Source of the DNA: Lachnospiraceae bacterium
GTDB lineage: Bacteria; Bacillota_A; Clostridia; Lachnospirales; Lachnospiraceae
Direction of reading: 5' to 3'
Length of the DNA: 42,865 nucleotides
Assembly (NCBI GenBank): GCA_024691045.1
Contig: JAILOC010000005.1
Location: 1-42,865, forward strand
Shown here: one piece after another, positions 33,999-41,642 of the stretch
Layout of the letters: each line of letters starts with the position of its first letter
How positions within the stretch are numbered: the first letter of the stretch is position 1
Notes under the pieces: generated by a model
The model's database searches: none
Told to the model about the DNA's origin: nothing
Seen by the model: only the letters and a program-made list of their open reading frames with translations
Program-made: the position numbers and the translations under genes

Positions 33999-34796
33999 AT
34001 GAAAATAGGATTCATCGGACTCGGAAATATGGGCGGAGCCATTATAGGCGGCATCATTAAGAGCGGTCTTTTTGCCCCCGCGGATATATATGGATTTGAT
34101 AAGTCTTCGGAAATGGCTGCAAGCGTCAGGGATAAGTATGGTATCAATATAGGCAGGAACAATCCCGATGTTGCAAAGAGTGTTGATGTGCTTGTTCTTG
34201 CGGTAAAGCCCATCTTCGCCAAGGAAGTCATCACCGAGATTGCTGAGGAAACGAGCGAAAAGACTCTTATATTCAGCATCATGGCGGGCAAGACCCTTGA
34301 CTTCATCGAGAAGGCATTCGGATCCAATAAGGCTAAGATCGTCCGTGCAATGCCCAACACTCCCGCGCTGGTGGGAGAAGGCTGCACCGCACTCAGCCCC
34401 AACCGCAATGTGACCGAAGAAGAGACCGAACTTGCACTGAAGATCGCAAGATCATTCGGCAAGGCATCCGTTGTTCCCGAGAGACTCATGGATGCCGTAG
34501 TTGCGGCAAGCGGTTCTTCACCCGCATTCGTATTCATGTTCATCGAGGCTCTGGCAGATTCCGTGGTAGAAGCGGGAATGCCCAGGAGCCAGGCATATAT
34601 GTTCGCAGCCCAGACTGTGCTCGGAAGCGCCAAGCTCATGCTCGAGACCGGACGTCATCCCGGAGACCTCAAGGATATGGTCTGCTCACCCGGCGGAACC
34701 ACCATAGAGGGTGTGAGAGTGCTTGAAGAAAAGGGCTTCAGGGCTGCCGTTATCGACGCTGCCAAGGCAGTTGCGGAAAAGTCCGCCAAGCTCTGA
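33999..34796 (+). CDS. proC: Pyrroline-5-carboxylate reductase
   Basis: Last step of proline synthesis: NAD(P)H-dependent reduction of pyrroline-5-carboxylate. The N-terminal Rossmann motif is IGFIGLGNMGGAIIGGI. LVLAVKPIFAKEV, IFSIMAGKTLDFIE and VRAMPNTPALVGEG follow, and the C-terminal dimer domain has SGSSPAFVFMFIEALADS and VCSPGGTTIEGVRVLEE. The 265 residues are standard. AAAGGAG precedes the start. One base separates its stop from the ATG of the RNA methyltransferase gene. Confidence 0.96.
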   Translation: MKIGFIGLGNMGGAIIGGIIKSGLFAPADIYGFDKSSEMAASVRDKYGINIGRNNPDVAKSVDVLVLAVKPIFAKEVITEIAEETSEKTLIFSIMAGKTLDFIEKAFGSNKAKIVRAMPNTPALVGEGCTALSPNRNVTEEETELALKIARSFGKASVVPERLMDAVVAASGSSPAFVFMFIEALADSVVEAGMPRSQAYMFAAQTVLGSAKLMLETGRHPGDLKDMVCSPGGTTIEGVRVLEEKGFRAAVIDAAKAVAEKSAKL

Positions 34797-34797
34797 T

Positions 34798-35619
34798 ATG
34801 AGAGAGATCACTTCTCCTTCCAATGAAATAATCAAAAAGACAGTTCAGTACGCATCAAAAGCTTCCGCCAGAAAAGAGGACGGAGTATTTGTTGCGGAAG
34901 GGACCAAGCTTGTATGCGAAGCGCCTTCTTCATCAGTAAGAAGGCTCTTTGTTTCTGAAAGCTGTCTTTCGGATCTGCAAAGGGAAAAAGGAAAGCTCCT
35001 TGCGGCATTTGAAAACCTGTCCTCATCACTTGGACCGGATGATGTCATAAAGGTGCCGGACCATGTCTTTGAGAAGCTTTCGACGATGAAGACTCCGCAG
35101 GGGATGCTTGTCGTATTGGAGGCTCCGGCATATCCGGAGGAGGATGTATGCGGAAATGACCTGCCTCTGATTCTCGTCCTTGAGGATATCCAGGATCCCG
35201 GAAACGTGGGAACCATATTCAGGACAGCTGAGGCAGCCGGTGTAAACGGGATCATCCTGACGCCGGGATGCGCCGATCCGCTCAGTCCGAAGGTTGTCCG
35301 CTCTTCGATGGGCGCGATCTTCAGGATCCCCTTCATGATCGAAAATGATCTTCCGGGATGCATATCCCGTCTTGAGGAAAAAGGCATCACGTGCTTTGCG
35401 GCAAGACTTGATGCCGCAGAAAGCTATGATAAGTGCGATCTGGCTTCTCCATGCGCCCTTCTTATAGGAAACGAGGGCAACGGATTATCGGAAGAAATTA
35501 TTGACAAAGCGTCAAAAGGCATTTTTATTCCCATGAGCGGTATGACGGAGAGCCTTAACGCCGCGGTTTCGGCATCAATCCTTATCTATGAAGCAAGGAG
35601 GCAGAGGAACAATGACTAA
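34798..35619 (+). CDS. TrmH/SpoU family RNA 2'-O-methyltransferase
   Basis: SAM-dependent 2'-O-ribose methyltransferase of the SPOUT class acting on rRNA or tRNA. Its 273 residues comprise an N-terminal RNA-binding substrate domain (ASKASARKEDGVFVAEGTKLV) and the C-terminal knotted domain with motif 1 (LEDIQDPGNVGTIFRTAEAAG), shown in part as DPGNVGTIFRTAEA, motif 2 (LLIGNEGNGLSEEI) and motif 3 (SLNAAVSASILIYEA). The target nucleotide cannot be read from the sequence. The start at 34798 is used because the N-terminal domain begins there, although the ribosome binding site is weak and coupling to proC is likely. The stop overlaps the following mini-gene. Confidence 0.92.
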   Translation: MREITSPSNEIIKKTVQYASKASARKEDGVFVAEGTKLVCEAPSSSVRRLFVSESCLSDLQREKGKLLAAFENLSSSLGPDDVIKVPDHVFEKLSTMKTPQGMLVVLEAPAYPEEDVCGNDLPLILVLEDIQDPGNVGTIFRTAEAAGVNGIILTPGCADPLSPKVVRSSMGAIFRIPFMIENDLPGCISRLEEKGITCFAARLDAAESYDKCDLASPCALLIGNEGNGLSEEIIDKASKGIFIPMSGMTESLNAAVSASILIYEARRQRNND

Positions 35620-35731
35620 AGAGGACAGACAGCTTCTTGAGATGGCTAAGGTTTTCCATATGCCGAAGATCAGGATTTTCAGATACATAATCCTTCCCGC
35701 TCTTTTAAGGAAGAAGGGAGGAAAGTCATGA
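35612..35731 (+). CDS. 39-residue ABC-permease EAA-loop mini-protein (relic or stand-alone)
   Basis: A short gene of 39 codons with a strong AAGGAGG (35595-35601) ten bases upstream of ATG. It overlaps the RNA methyltransferase stop by 8 bases and shares ATGA with the ABC ATPase gene. Residues 10-29 (from EMAKVFHMPK to the RYIILP end) match the ABC permease coupling helix consensus EAA-x3-G-x9-I-x-L-P at the exact spacing: E10, A12, I26, L28 and P29, with His for Gly at 16. No membrane segments are present, so it is the cytosolic coupling loop of a NitT/TauT-type permease without the rest. It is too short for length-filtered gene calls. Confidence 0.7.
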   Translation: MTKEDRQLLEMAKVFHMPKIRIFRYIILPALLRKKGGKS

Positions 35732-36309
35732 CAATAGAAGTCGAAAATGTATGTCTGCAGATTGAAGGCAGGGACATACTTAAAAATATATCCTGGGAGA
35801 TCTCCTCGGATGATACATGGCTGCTCACCGGACCTGCGGGTTCGGGAAAGAGTGCTCTTATTTCCATAATAACAGGAATGCTCAGACCCACCTCGGGAAG
35901 GGTAAGACTCCTTGGCGATTATAAGTATGACAGGGTCAACGCCGGAGTTGTCTTCCAGGAAGACAGACTCATCGAAAATCTGACCGCTGCGGAAAATGTT
36001 GCGGTCATCAGACCCGAATCTTCACCGGCCGTAGCAACGGAAGAGCTTGAAAAGTTCTTTGACAAAGAGTCAATAAATATTCCGGTCAGTGAACTTGATC
36101 CCGTAAAGCGCCGCATTACCGCCATTGTTAGGGCCTGCTCCGTGCCCTCCGACATCCTGATACTGGACGAACCGTTCGCGGGAATGGACGAAAATACGCA
36201 AAAAAAGGCATTTTCCTACATAAAAGAGACTGCCGGACACAAGGGAATCGTAATATCTACGCGGGTTCCGGAGGGACTGCCCCCATTAAGGACCTTCAGT
36301 TTGACATAA
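35728..36309 (+). CDS. Degenerate, short ABC-type ATPase
   Basis: 193 residues against about 250 for NitT/TauT-type importers. Retained: Walker A GPAGSGKS (35-42), the Q-loop VVFQED with Q77, and Walker B ILILDEPFAGMD (D147, E148). Lost or changed: no LSGGQ or LSGGM (the region reads SELDPVKRR, 121-129), and the H-loop has R179 (VISTRV) where histidine is expected. The C-terminal regulatory part is missing, ending at RTFSLT. Nucleotide binding may persist, but normal ABC dimer hydrolysis is unlikely. No full permease or binding protein gene is nearby. Either a decaying transporter or a repurposed ATPase coupled to the EAA mini-protein. Confidence 0.8.
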   Translation: MTIEVENVCLQIEGRDILKNISWEISSDDTWLLTGPAGSGKSALISIITGMLRPTSGRVRLLGDYKYDRVNAGVVFQEDRLIENLTAAENVAVIRPESSPAVATEELEKFFDKESINIPVSELDPVKRRITAIVRACSVPSDILILDEPFAGMDENTQKKAFSYIKETAGHKGIVISTRVPEGLPPLRTFSLT

Positions 36310-36329
36310 AAATTCTATTCTGATATCAT
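36301..36329 (+). promoter_or_regulatory. Strong promoter of the SleB-type hydrolase gene
   Basis: A consensus TTGACA (36301-36306) that overlaps the ABC ATPase stop, 17-base spacer, and TATCAT (36324-36329) with an extended TG. Downstream at 36338-36359 are two tandem 11-mers (CGTAACAATTC, CGTAATAATTC), a possible operator. Confidence 0.75.
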
Positions 36330-36370
36330 ACCTTCGCCGTAACAATTCCGTAATAATTCGGCATAAAGGT

Positions 36371-37435
36371 ATGAGCAAAAGAAATCTTTCCAAGCCCATA
36401 ATTTCATCACTGTTATTTATGACCGTCCTCTTTTCCGCGGATTCTGCCCTTTACGTAAGTGCGGGTCCCATGGGAGAAGCAAGGGGCGGCGCTTCGGGCG
36501 TGCTCAATTCTTATAACGCATCCGAGGTGATCGACAATACCATCGCCGAGCTGGGAATTGTTTTTCCCGATGAGTTTGATATGGACGCACTTGTCATGGT
36601 GGATATCAGGAATTACGTTAATGTCAGAAGCGAAGCGACGGTGGATTCCGAAAAGATGGGTGTGCTCTATAAGGACTGCGGCGGTACTCTTCTCGAGGAA
36701 GGAGAGGAGTGGTCGAAGATACAGTCCGGTGAGCTGATTGGCTGGGTTGAAAATACCTATCTTCTTTTCGGAGACGATGCGAAGGAGATGGCATCCGATG
36801 TCGGCATGACACTTGCGGTCGTCAATACCAGATCGCTCAGACTCCACAGCGAAGCATCACTCGACAGTGATGTGCTTGCGATCGTTCCCGAAAATGAGAT
36901 CATGGAGGTCGTCGATCAGACCGATCCCGAATGGATATATGTTGATTACGGTGAATGGGACGGATACGTCTCCGCCGATTATGTCGATATAAGCTTTGAG
37001 GTCGATGCCGGTGAGACCATGTCCCAGATAAGGGCGAGGGAAGCTGCGGAGGCCGAAGCAAGAAGACATCAGAATTACGGAGCATATATGACCGATGCGG
37101 ACGATCTGCTCCTGCTTGCGGCACTCATCCAGTGCGAATCGGGCGGAGAACCTTATGAAGGTCAGGTAGCTGTAGGTGCTGTCGTCATGAACAGGGTACG
37201 TTCTGCTGCTTACCCGAATACCATTCACGGTGTCATCTATGCGTCGGGACAGTTCACTCCCGCTATGACGGGAAAACTGAATCAGGTCTACAATTCCGGC
37301 AACATCCGTCAGAGCTGTATCCAGGCAGCGCAGGAAGCTCTTAACGGAACATCGAATGTCGGTGCTTTTACACACTTCCGTACCAACAACGGTGCACATA
37401 CCGGAATAGCGATCGGACATCACATTTTCTATTGA
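36371..37435 (+). CDS. SH3-domain cell wall hydrolase, SleB type
   Basis: Secreted peptidoglycan lytic enzyme, 354 residues. The N-terminus is a signal-like segment (KPIISSLLFMTVLFSADSALYVSA). Two SH3b cell-wall binding domains follow (starting VDIRNYVNVRSEATVDSEK and VNTRSLRLHSEASLDSDV), then an alpha-helical linker and the SleB/CwlJ-like Hydrolase_2 domain with the catalytic glutamate in ALIQCESGGEPYEG and the VGAVVMNRV and THFRTNN motifs. SleB-like enzymes act in spore germination or cell separation; sporulation is not otherwise indicated here. It is a single-gene unit with its own promoter and terminator. Confidence 0.9.
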   Translation: MSKRNLSKPIISSLLFMTVLFSADSALYVSAGPMGEARGGASGVLNSYNASEVIDNTIAELGIVFPDEFDMDALVMVDIRNYVNVRSEATVDSEKMGVLYKDCGGTLLEEGEEWSKIQSGELIGWVENTYLLFGDDAKEMASDVGMTLAVVNTRSLRLHSEASLDSDVLAIVPENEIMEVVDQTDPEWIYVDYGEWDGYVSADYVDISFEVDAGETMSQIRAREAAEAEARRHQNYGAYMTDADDLLLLAALIQCESGGEPYEGQVAVGAVVMNRVRSAAYPNTIHGVIYASGQFTPAMTGKLNQVYNSGNIRQSCIQAAQEALNGTSNVGAFTHFRTNNGAHTGIAIGHHIFY

Positions 37436-37462
37436 TCGCAAAATCATCACAAATTATCCTGA

Positions 37463-37502
37463 ACCCTCTTTTCCGGCAGGCCGGGAAGGAGGGTGTTTTT
37501 TT
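37463..37502 (+). terminator. Rho-independent terminator after the cell wall hydrolase
   Basis: ACCCTC with TTTTCCGG pairs with CCGGGAA and GAGGGT around CAGG (37463-37494), followed by a run of T. Confidence 0.88.
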
Positions 37503-37531
37503 ATTTCATTCAACATATATTTGTAGAAATA

Positions 37532-37540
37532 TGGTAAAAT
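37532..37540 (+). promoter_or_regulatory. Extended -10 promoter of the nfeD-SPFH operon
   Basis: TGGTAAAAT is an extended -10, 30 bases before the nfeD start and 30 bases after the preceding terminator. No clear -35 is seen. Confidence 0.5.
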
Positions 37541-37570
37541 ATATCTGATTTTTGTTTAGGAGGAATGACT

Positions 37571-38083
37571 ATGAACACACAGTTTATATTCTGGCTTGTG
37601 ATCGTAGCGGCCTGCGCTGTTGTCGAACTGCTGACCATGGGGCTTACCAGCATATGGTTTGCGGCGGGTGCGCTCGTCTCTGCAATCTGTTCACTCTTTG
37701 TTCCCTATTTCTGGGTTCAGCTTGTGGTTTTTGTGGTCGTGAGTGTTTTGCTTCTCGTATTCACCAAACCAATAGCGGTCAAATTCTTAAATGTCGGCAA
37801 ATTCAAATCCAATGCCGAGAGCCTTGTCGGAAAACGCGCGATCGTCATTTCCGAGATCGATAACCTCAAGGAGATCGGAGAGGTCACGGTTTCGGGACTC
37901 GACTGGAGTGCAAGAACCGAAAATGACGGCGTGGTAATACCGAAGAATGCTGTTGTTGTGATCAAGAAGATCGAAGGAGTAAAACTCATAGTAGATCTTG
38001 ATGAATCCCTCAAAAATGTCATCAAGCTTGAAGAGTCGGATGCTATGCTTAATCCTGAGATGATCGAAGATCAGGATGACTGA
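37571..38083 (+). CDS. NfeD family membrane protein
   Basis: Partner of SPFH/stomatin-like proteins, 170 residues. Three N-terminal hydrophobic segments (up to about residue 70) precede a C-terminal OB-fold domain (residues 85-145: VGKRAIVISEIDNLKEIGEVTVSGLDWSARTE, in part LKEIGEVTVSGLDWSAR). It is the short NfeD1b-type without the serine protease domain. ATG 37571 is chosen over one at 37565 because AGGAGG (37558-37563) is then seven bases away rather than one. The SPFH gene follows after 33 bases, the usual operon for membrane-domain organisation. Confidence 0.88.
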   Translation: MNTQFIFWLVIVAACAVVELLTMGLTSIWFAAGALVSAICSLFVPYFWVQLVVFVVVSVLLLVFTKPIAVKFLNVGKFKSNAESLVGKRAIVISEIDNLKEIGEVTVSGLDWSARTENDGVVIPKNAVVVIKKIEGVKLIVDLDESLKNVIKLEESDAMLNPEMIEDQDD

Positions 38084-38116
38084 AACTAATAATATTTTTT
38101 GCAAAGGAGAAGTAAT

Positions 38117-39115
38117 ATGCCGGTTTTAGTTGGAATTCTTGTTGTTTTATTTCTGGGAGTACTTGTCAGCTGCATCAAGGTCGTACCCCAGGCCAATGCT
38201 TACATCGTTGAAAGACTCGGAGCTTACCAGTCCACATGGTCTGTAGGTCTTCACCTCAAGCTGCCCTTCTTCGATAAGGTTGCAAGAAGAGTCAACCTTA
38301 AAGAGCAGGTTGCGGATTTCCCTCCCCAGCCCGTTATCACCAAGGATAACGTTACGATGAGAATCGATACCGTTGTCTTCTACCAGATAACCGATCCCAA
38401 GCTCTATGCATACGGCGTAGAGAATCCCATGCAGGCTATAGAGAACCTCACCGCAACAACCCTTCGTAACATCATCGGTGACCTCGAACTCGACGAGACC
38501 CTCACCTCCCGTGAGACCATCAATACCAAGATGAGAGCAACCCTCGATGTTGCGACCGACCCCTGGGGAATCAAGGTTAACCGTGTCGAACTCAAGAACA
38601 TCATTCCTCCCGCAGAGATTCAGAATGCGATGGAGAAGCAGATGAAGGCAGAGCGTGAAAGACGTGAAGCCGTAACAAGAGCAGAGGGTGATAAGAAAGC
38701 AAGGATCCTTGAGGCAGAAGGAAACAAGGAATCCGCAATCCTTAATGCGGAAGCTGAAAAGCAGGCAATGATCCTTCATGCGGACGCTCATAAGCAGAAG
38801 ATGATCCTCGAAGCAGAAGGTCAGGCAGAAGCTATTCTCAAGGTCCAGAAGGCTAAGGCAGACGGTCTCAAGCTCCTCAAGGATGCAGGTGCGGACGGTG
38901 CGGTTCTTAAGCTCAAGAGCCTCGAAGCATTTGAGAAGGTTGCAGACGGACGCGCCACCACCATTCTCCTTCCTTCGGATCTTTCCGGTATCGCAAGCAT
39001 GGGTACCGCATTTACCGAGGGAATGAAGGTTGCAAATAACGCCAAGGGCGGAGACGGATTTAAGGATGAGTGCGCTGATCCCCATACCGGATATGAGGAT
39101 TGCCCCGCTGAATAA
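38117..39115 (+). CDS. SPFH/Band 7 family protein (stomatin/QmcA-like)
   Basis: Membrane-anchored scaffold of the stomatin/prohibitin/flotillin superfamily, 332 residues. The N-terminal helix is [20 protein letters not shown], then the Band 7 domain ([26 protein letters not shown], in part [36 protein letters not shown]). The C-terminal half is a long coiled coil with five hendecad-like repeats ending [51 protein letters not shown] at 38103-38109 fixes ATG 38117. It follows nfeD, the standard pair. Likely organises membrane microdomains or proteolysis at the membrane. Confidence 0.94.
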   Translation: MPVLVGILVVLFLGVLVSCIKVVPQANAYIVERLGAYQSTWSVGLHLKLPFFDKVARRVNLKEQVADFPPQPVITKDNVTMRIDTVVFYQITDPKLYAYGVENPMQAIENLTATTLRNIIGDLELDETLTSRETINTKMRATLDVATDPWGIKVNRVELKNIIPPAEIQNAMEKQMKAERERREAVTRAEGDKKARILEAEGNKESAILNAEAEKQAMILHADAHKQKMILEAEGQAEAILKVQKAKADGLKLLKDAGADGAVLKLKSLEAFEKVADGRATTILLPSDLSGIASMGTAFTEGMKVANNAKGGDGFKDECADPHTGYEDCPAE

Positions 39116-39126
39116 GGAATTATGAA

Positions 39127-40116
39127 ATGGTTAATTTAAAAGGTCGCGATCTGCTCAAGATGAAGGATCTTACCGCAGAAGAGATTGAATATCTCGTTGA
39201 TCTTGCTGCAGATCTCAAGGATAAAAAGAAAAAAGGGATATCGGTCACAGACCGTCATCCCGGCAAGAACATAGCACTTATTTTCGAAAAGACCAGCACA
39301 AGGACAAGATGCTCCTTCGAGGTTGCGGCGCATGACCTCGGAATGCATGTGACTTACCTTGATCCCGCAGGATCGCAGATCGGTAAGAAGGAGTCCATCG
39401 CCGATACCGCTAGGGTTCTTGCGGGAATGTTCGACGGCATCGAGTACAGGGGATTTGAGCAGTCCATAGTCGAAGAGCTTGCTCTCTACTCCAAGGTACC
39501 CGTATGGAACGGACTTACCAACGAGTCACACCCCACCCAGATGTTCGCGGATCTTCTTACCATCCGTGAGCATTTCGGATATCTGAAGGGTATTAAGCTT
39601 GCATATATGGGAGATGCCCGCTACAACATGGGCAATTCCCTTATGGTGACCTGCGCGAAGATGGGCATGCATTTCGTAGCGTGCACCTCTCCCAAGTACT
39701 TCCCCGATAAGGAGCTTGTTGAGGAGTGTGAGGCTATCGCCGCACAGACGGGCGGAAGCGTAACCCTTACATCCGATGCCATGGAAGGCACCAAGGGAGC
39801 CGATGTTGTCTACACCGATGTGTGGGTTTCGATGGGAGAGCCCGAAGCCGTATGGGCTGAACGTATCCCCGAGCTTTCACCCTACCAGGTAAATAAGAAG
39901 ATCATGGACAATGCAGGTCCCAAGGCGATCTTCCTTCACTGCCTGCCGGCGTTCCACGACCTCAAGACCAAGATCGGCGCACAGATGGGAGCACGCTTTA
40001 ATCTCACCGAGATGGAAGTTACCGATGAGGTATTCGAATCGGAGCAGTCACTCGTGTTTGAAGAAGCCGAGAACCGCATGCATACGATCAAGGCGATAAT
40101 GGATGCAACTCTGTAA
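39127..40116 (+). CDS. argF: Ornithine carbamoyltransferase
   Basis: Condenses ornithine with carbamoyl phosphate to give citrulline, in arginine synthesis or in catabolic arginine deiminase use. Motifs: [15 protein letters not shown] (carbamoyl-phosphate loop), [38 protein letters not shown] and the ornithine-site HCLPAFHD. The 329 residues are typical. No arc or arg gene is adjacent, so anabolic versus catabolic use is open (argF or arcB by symbol). AAGGA precedes the start. It is 11 bases behind the SPFH gene and 2 bases ahead of birA, so it may be read from the nfeD promoter. Confidence 0.95.
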   Translation: MVNLKGRDLLKMKDLTAEEIEYLVDLAADLKDKKKKGISVTDRHPGKNIALIFEKTSTRTRCSFEVAAHDLGMHVTYLDPAGSQIGKKESIADTARVLAGMFDGIEYRGFEQSIVEELALYSKVPVWNGLTNESHPTQMFADLLTIREHFGYLKGIKLAYMGDARYNMGNSLMVTCAKMGMHFVACTSPKYFPDKELVEECEAIAAQTGGSVTLTSDAMEGTKGADVVYTDVWVSMGEPEAVWAERIPELSPYQVNKKIMDNAGPKAIFLHCLPAFHDLKTKIGAQMGARFNLTEMEVTDEVFESEQSLVFEEAENRMHTIKAIMDATL

Positions 40117-40118
40117 TA

Positions 40119-41171
40119 ATGAAAGCTAAGATATTGGAGCTCCTGCGCCGGAAGGGTGATTACGTATCCGGCCAGGAGCTTTGTGAATTGAATAATGTTT
40201 CCCGTACCGCTGTCTGGAAAGCGATCAAGGCCCTGGAAAAGGAGGGCTATCACATCGAGGCGGTAAGAAACCGCGGCTACAGGCTGGTGGAGGATGAATC
40301 GCCGGCAGGCGGTGCAGATGCTTCCGATATCTTTTCAAAGAGTGAGATATCGAGCAGGCTTGATGAGTCAGCAGGCGTAAAGGAAGTCGTCTTTTTGCCC
40401 TGCACAGATTCCACCAATTCGGAAGCGGCAAGGAGAGCGGAAAGCTCAGACGGCGGGGTTCTCGTTGTGAGCGAGGAACAGACCGCGGGAAGGGGAAGAC
40501 GCGGAAGAAGCTGGAATTCACCCGCGGGTTCGAATGTTTACTTTTCTCTTATGATAAAGCCGGACCTGTCTACGGATGTTGCACCGATGCTAACCCTCAT
40601 CATGGCTCTTGCCGTGTGCAGGGGAATGGAGAAGGTGCTATCGGGTGAAGCCAGGAGTACTTCCGGCAGAAAGGGCGCATCAAGGCCCGCGGACCTTCCG
40701 ATGATCAAGTGGCCGAACGACATAGTCTTCGGCGGAAAGAAATGCTGCGGAATGCTGACGGAGATGAGCTGCGAAGAAGACCGCATCAAGTATGTTGTGA
40801 TCGGTGTCGGCATCAATGTCAGGGAGCAGGATTTTCCCGATGAGATAAAGGAGACCGCGGTATCACTTGAAGGTGCCTGCGGAAAGAAGATCAAAAGAAG
40901 CCTTCTCGTGGCTGAGATAATGAATGAATTCGGCCCGCTTTACGAAAGTTTTCTTGAAGAGAGGGATCTTAATTTTGCGAGGAAAGCATATTTTGACCGC
41001 CTGATAAATTCCGACAGGAAGGTCAGGGTGCTCGATCCTAATGGCGAATACGAAGGAACATGCAGGGGAATCAGTGAAAGAGGCGAACTGCTTGTCGAGG
41101 TTGAAGACGGAAAAGTAGTGAAGGTCAATTCCGGAGAGGTTTCCGTCAGAGGAGTATACGGATATGTCTGA
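40119..41171 (+). CDS. birA: Bifunctional biotin protein ligase and repressor
   Basis: Attaches biotin to acceptor carboxylases and, with its N-terminal HTH, represses biotin genes. The HTH segment reads GDYVSGQELCELNNVSRTAVWKAIKALEKEG. The ligase core has the biotinyl-AMP loop AGRGRRGRSWNSP, FSLMIKP, and IKWPNDIVFGGKKCCGMLTEMS with GVGINV. The C-terminal SH3-like domain ends with VEVEDGKVVKVNSGEVSVRG. At 350 residues it is longer than E. coli BirA (321), partly because of an inserted STSGRKGASRPADLP stretch before IKWPND. Its 3' end overlaps the next gene by 8 bases. Confidence 0.95.
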   Translation: MKAKILELLRRKGDYVSGQELCELNNVSRTAVWKAIKALEKEGYHIEAVRNRGYRLVEDESPAGGADASDIFSKSEISSRLDESAGVKEVVFLPCTDSTNSEAARRAESSDGGVLVVSEEQTAGRGRRGRSWNSPAGSNVYFSLMIKPDLSTDVAPMLTLIMALAVCRGMEKVLSGEARSTSGRKGASRPADLPMIKWPNDIVFGGKKCCGMLTEMSCEEDRIKYVVIGVGINVREQDFPDEIKETAVSLEGACGKKIKRSLLVAEIMNEFGPLYESFLEERDLNFARKAYFDRLINSDRKVRVLDPNGEYEGTCRGISERGELLVEVEDGKVVKVNSGEVSVRGVYGYV

Positions 41172-41553
41172 AGAACTTGAAAACACGATGATCGATGACG
41201 GCATGGACGGAGACCTTTACGTCCTTTGCGGTGCCAATTCATACGATAAGAAATATTATTACAACAAGAGATTTGAGAAGATTCCCGAGTCCATTCAGAA
41301 GGACCTTCATATCATCTGTGTCCTTTTTACCGAAGAGGTTGGCGGGATCTTCACGATAGAATTCGATGAAGATGGTGAGATCATCCTGAGCAACAGGCAT
41401 GATGAGAGCGACATCGTTTATGATGAGGTTTCCGCGGGACTCATGATAGGACAGATCCGCAAGAACAGGGCCGAACTCTTCGAATCACTCAAGGCATATT
41501 ACAGGGTGCTGATACTGGGTGAAGATGTGGATGCGGTTCTTTCAGAAGAGTGA
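41164..41553 (+). CDS. Uncharacterised small acidic protein (DUF6145/DUF1292-like)
   Basis: 129 residues, strongly acidic. Core features: LYVLCGANSYDKKYYYNKRFEKIPESIQKDLHI, in parts VLCGANSYDKKYYYN and EKIPESIQKDL, then FTEEVGGIFTIEFDEDGEI and a C-terminal LKAYYRVLILGEDVD. It resembles small proteins found beside birA in Lachnospiraceae that I recall as DUF6145; DUF1292 is the other option. No catalytic motif is visible, and no membrane segment. It overlaps birA by 8 bases, so the two are co-translated. Function unknown. Confidence 0.75.
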   Translation: MSEELENTMIDDGMDGDLYVLCGANSYDKKYYYNKRFEKIPESIQKDLHIICVLFTEEVGGIFTIEFDEDGEIILSNRHDESDIVYDEVSAGLMIGQIRKNRAELFESLKAYYRVLILGEDVDAVLSEE

Positions 41554-41642
41554 TTTTCTGAAGGCGGATTGGTGAAGTGAAGCTGAGTTTTTGAGAAGGA
41601 TTTGCGTATCTGTGTGAGTCACGGGTCGTTGGTATTGATGAT

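Noticed and set aside
41554..41642. Promoter or small RNA before dusB
   Set aside because: No -10/-35 pair or stable hairpin could be supported in these 89 bases.
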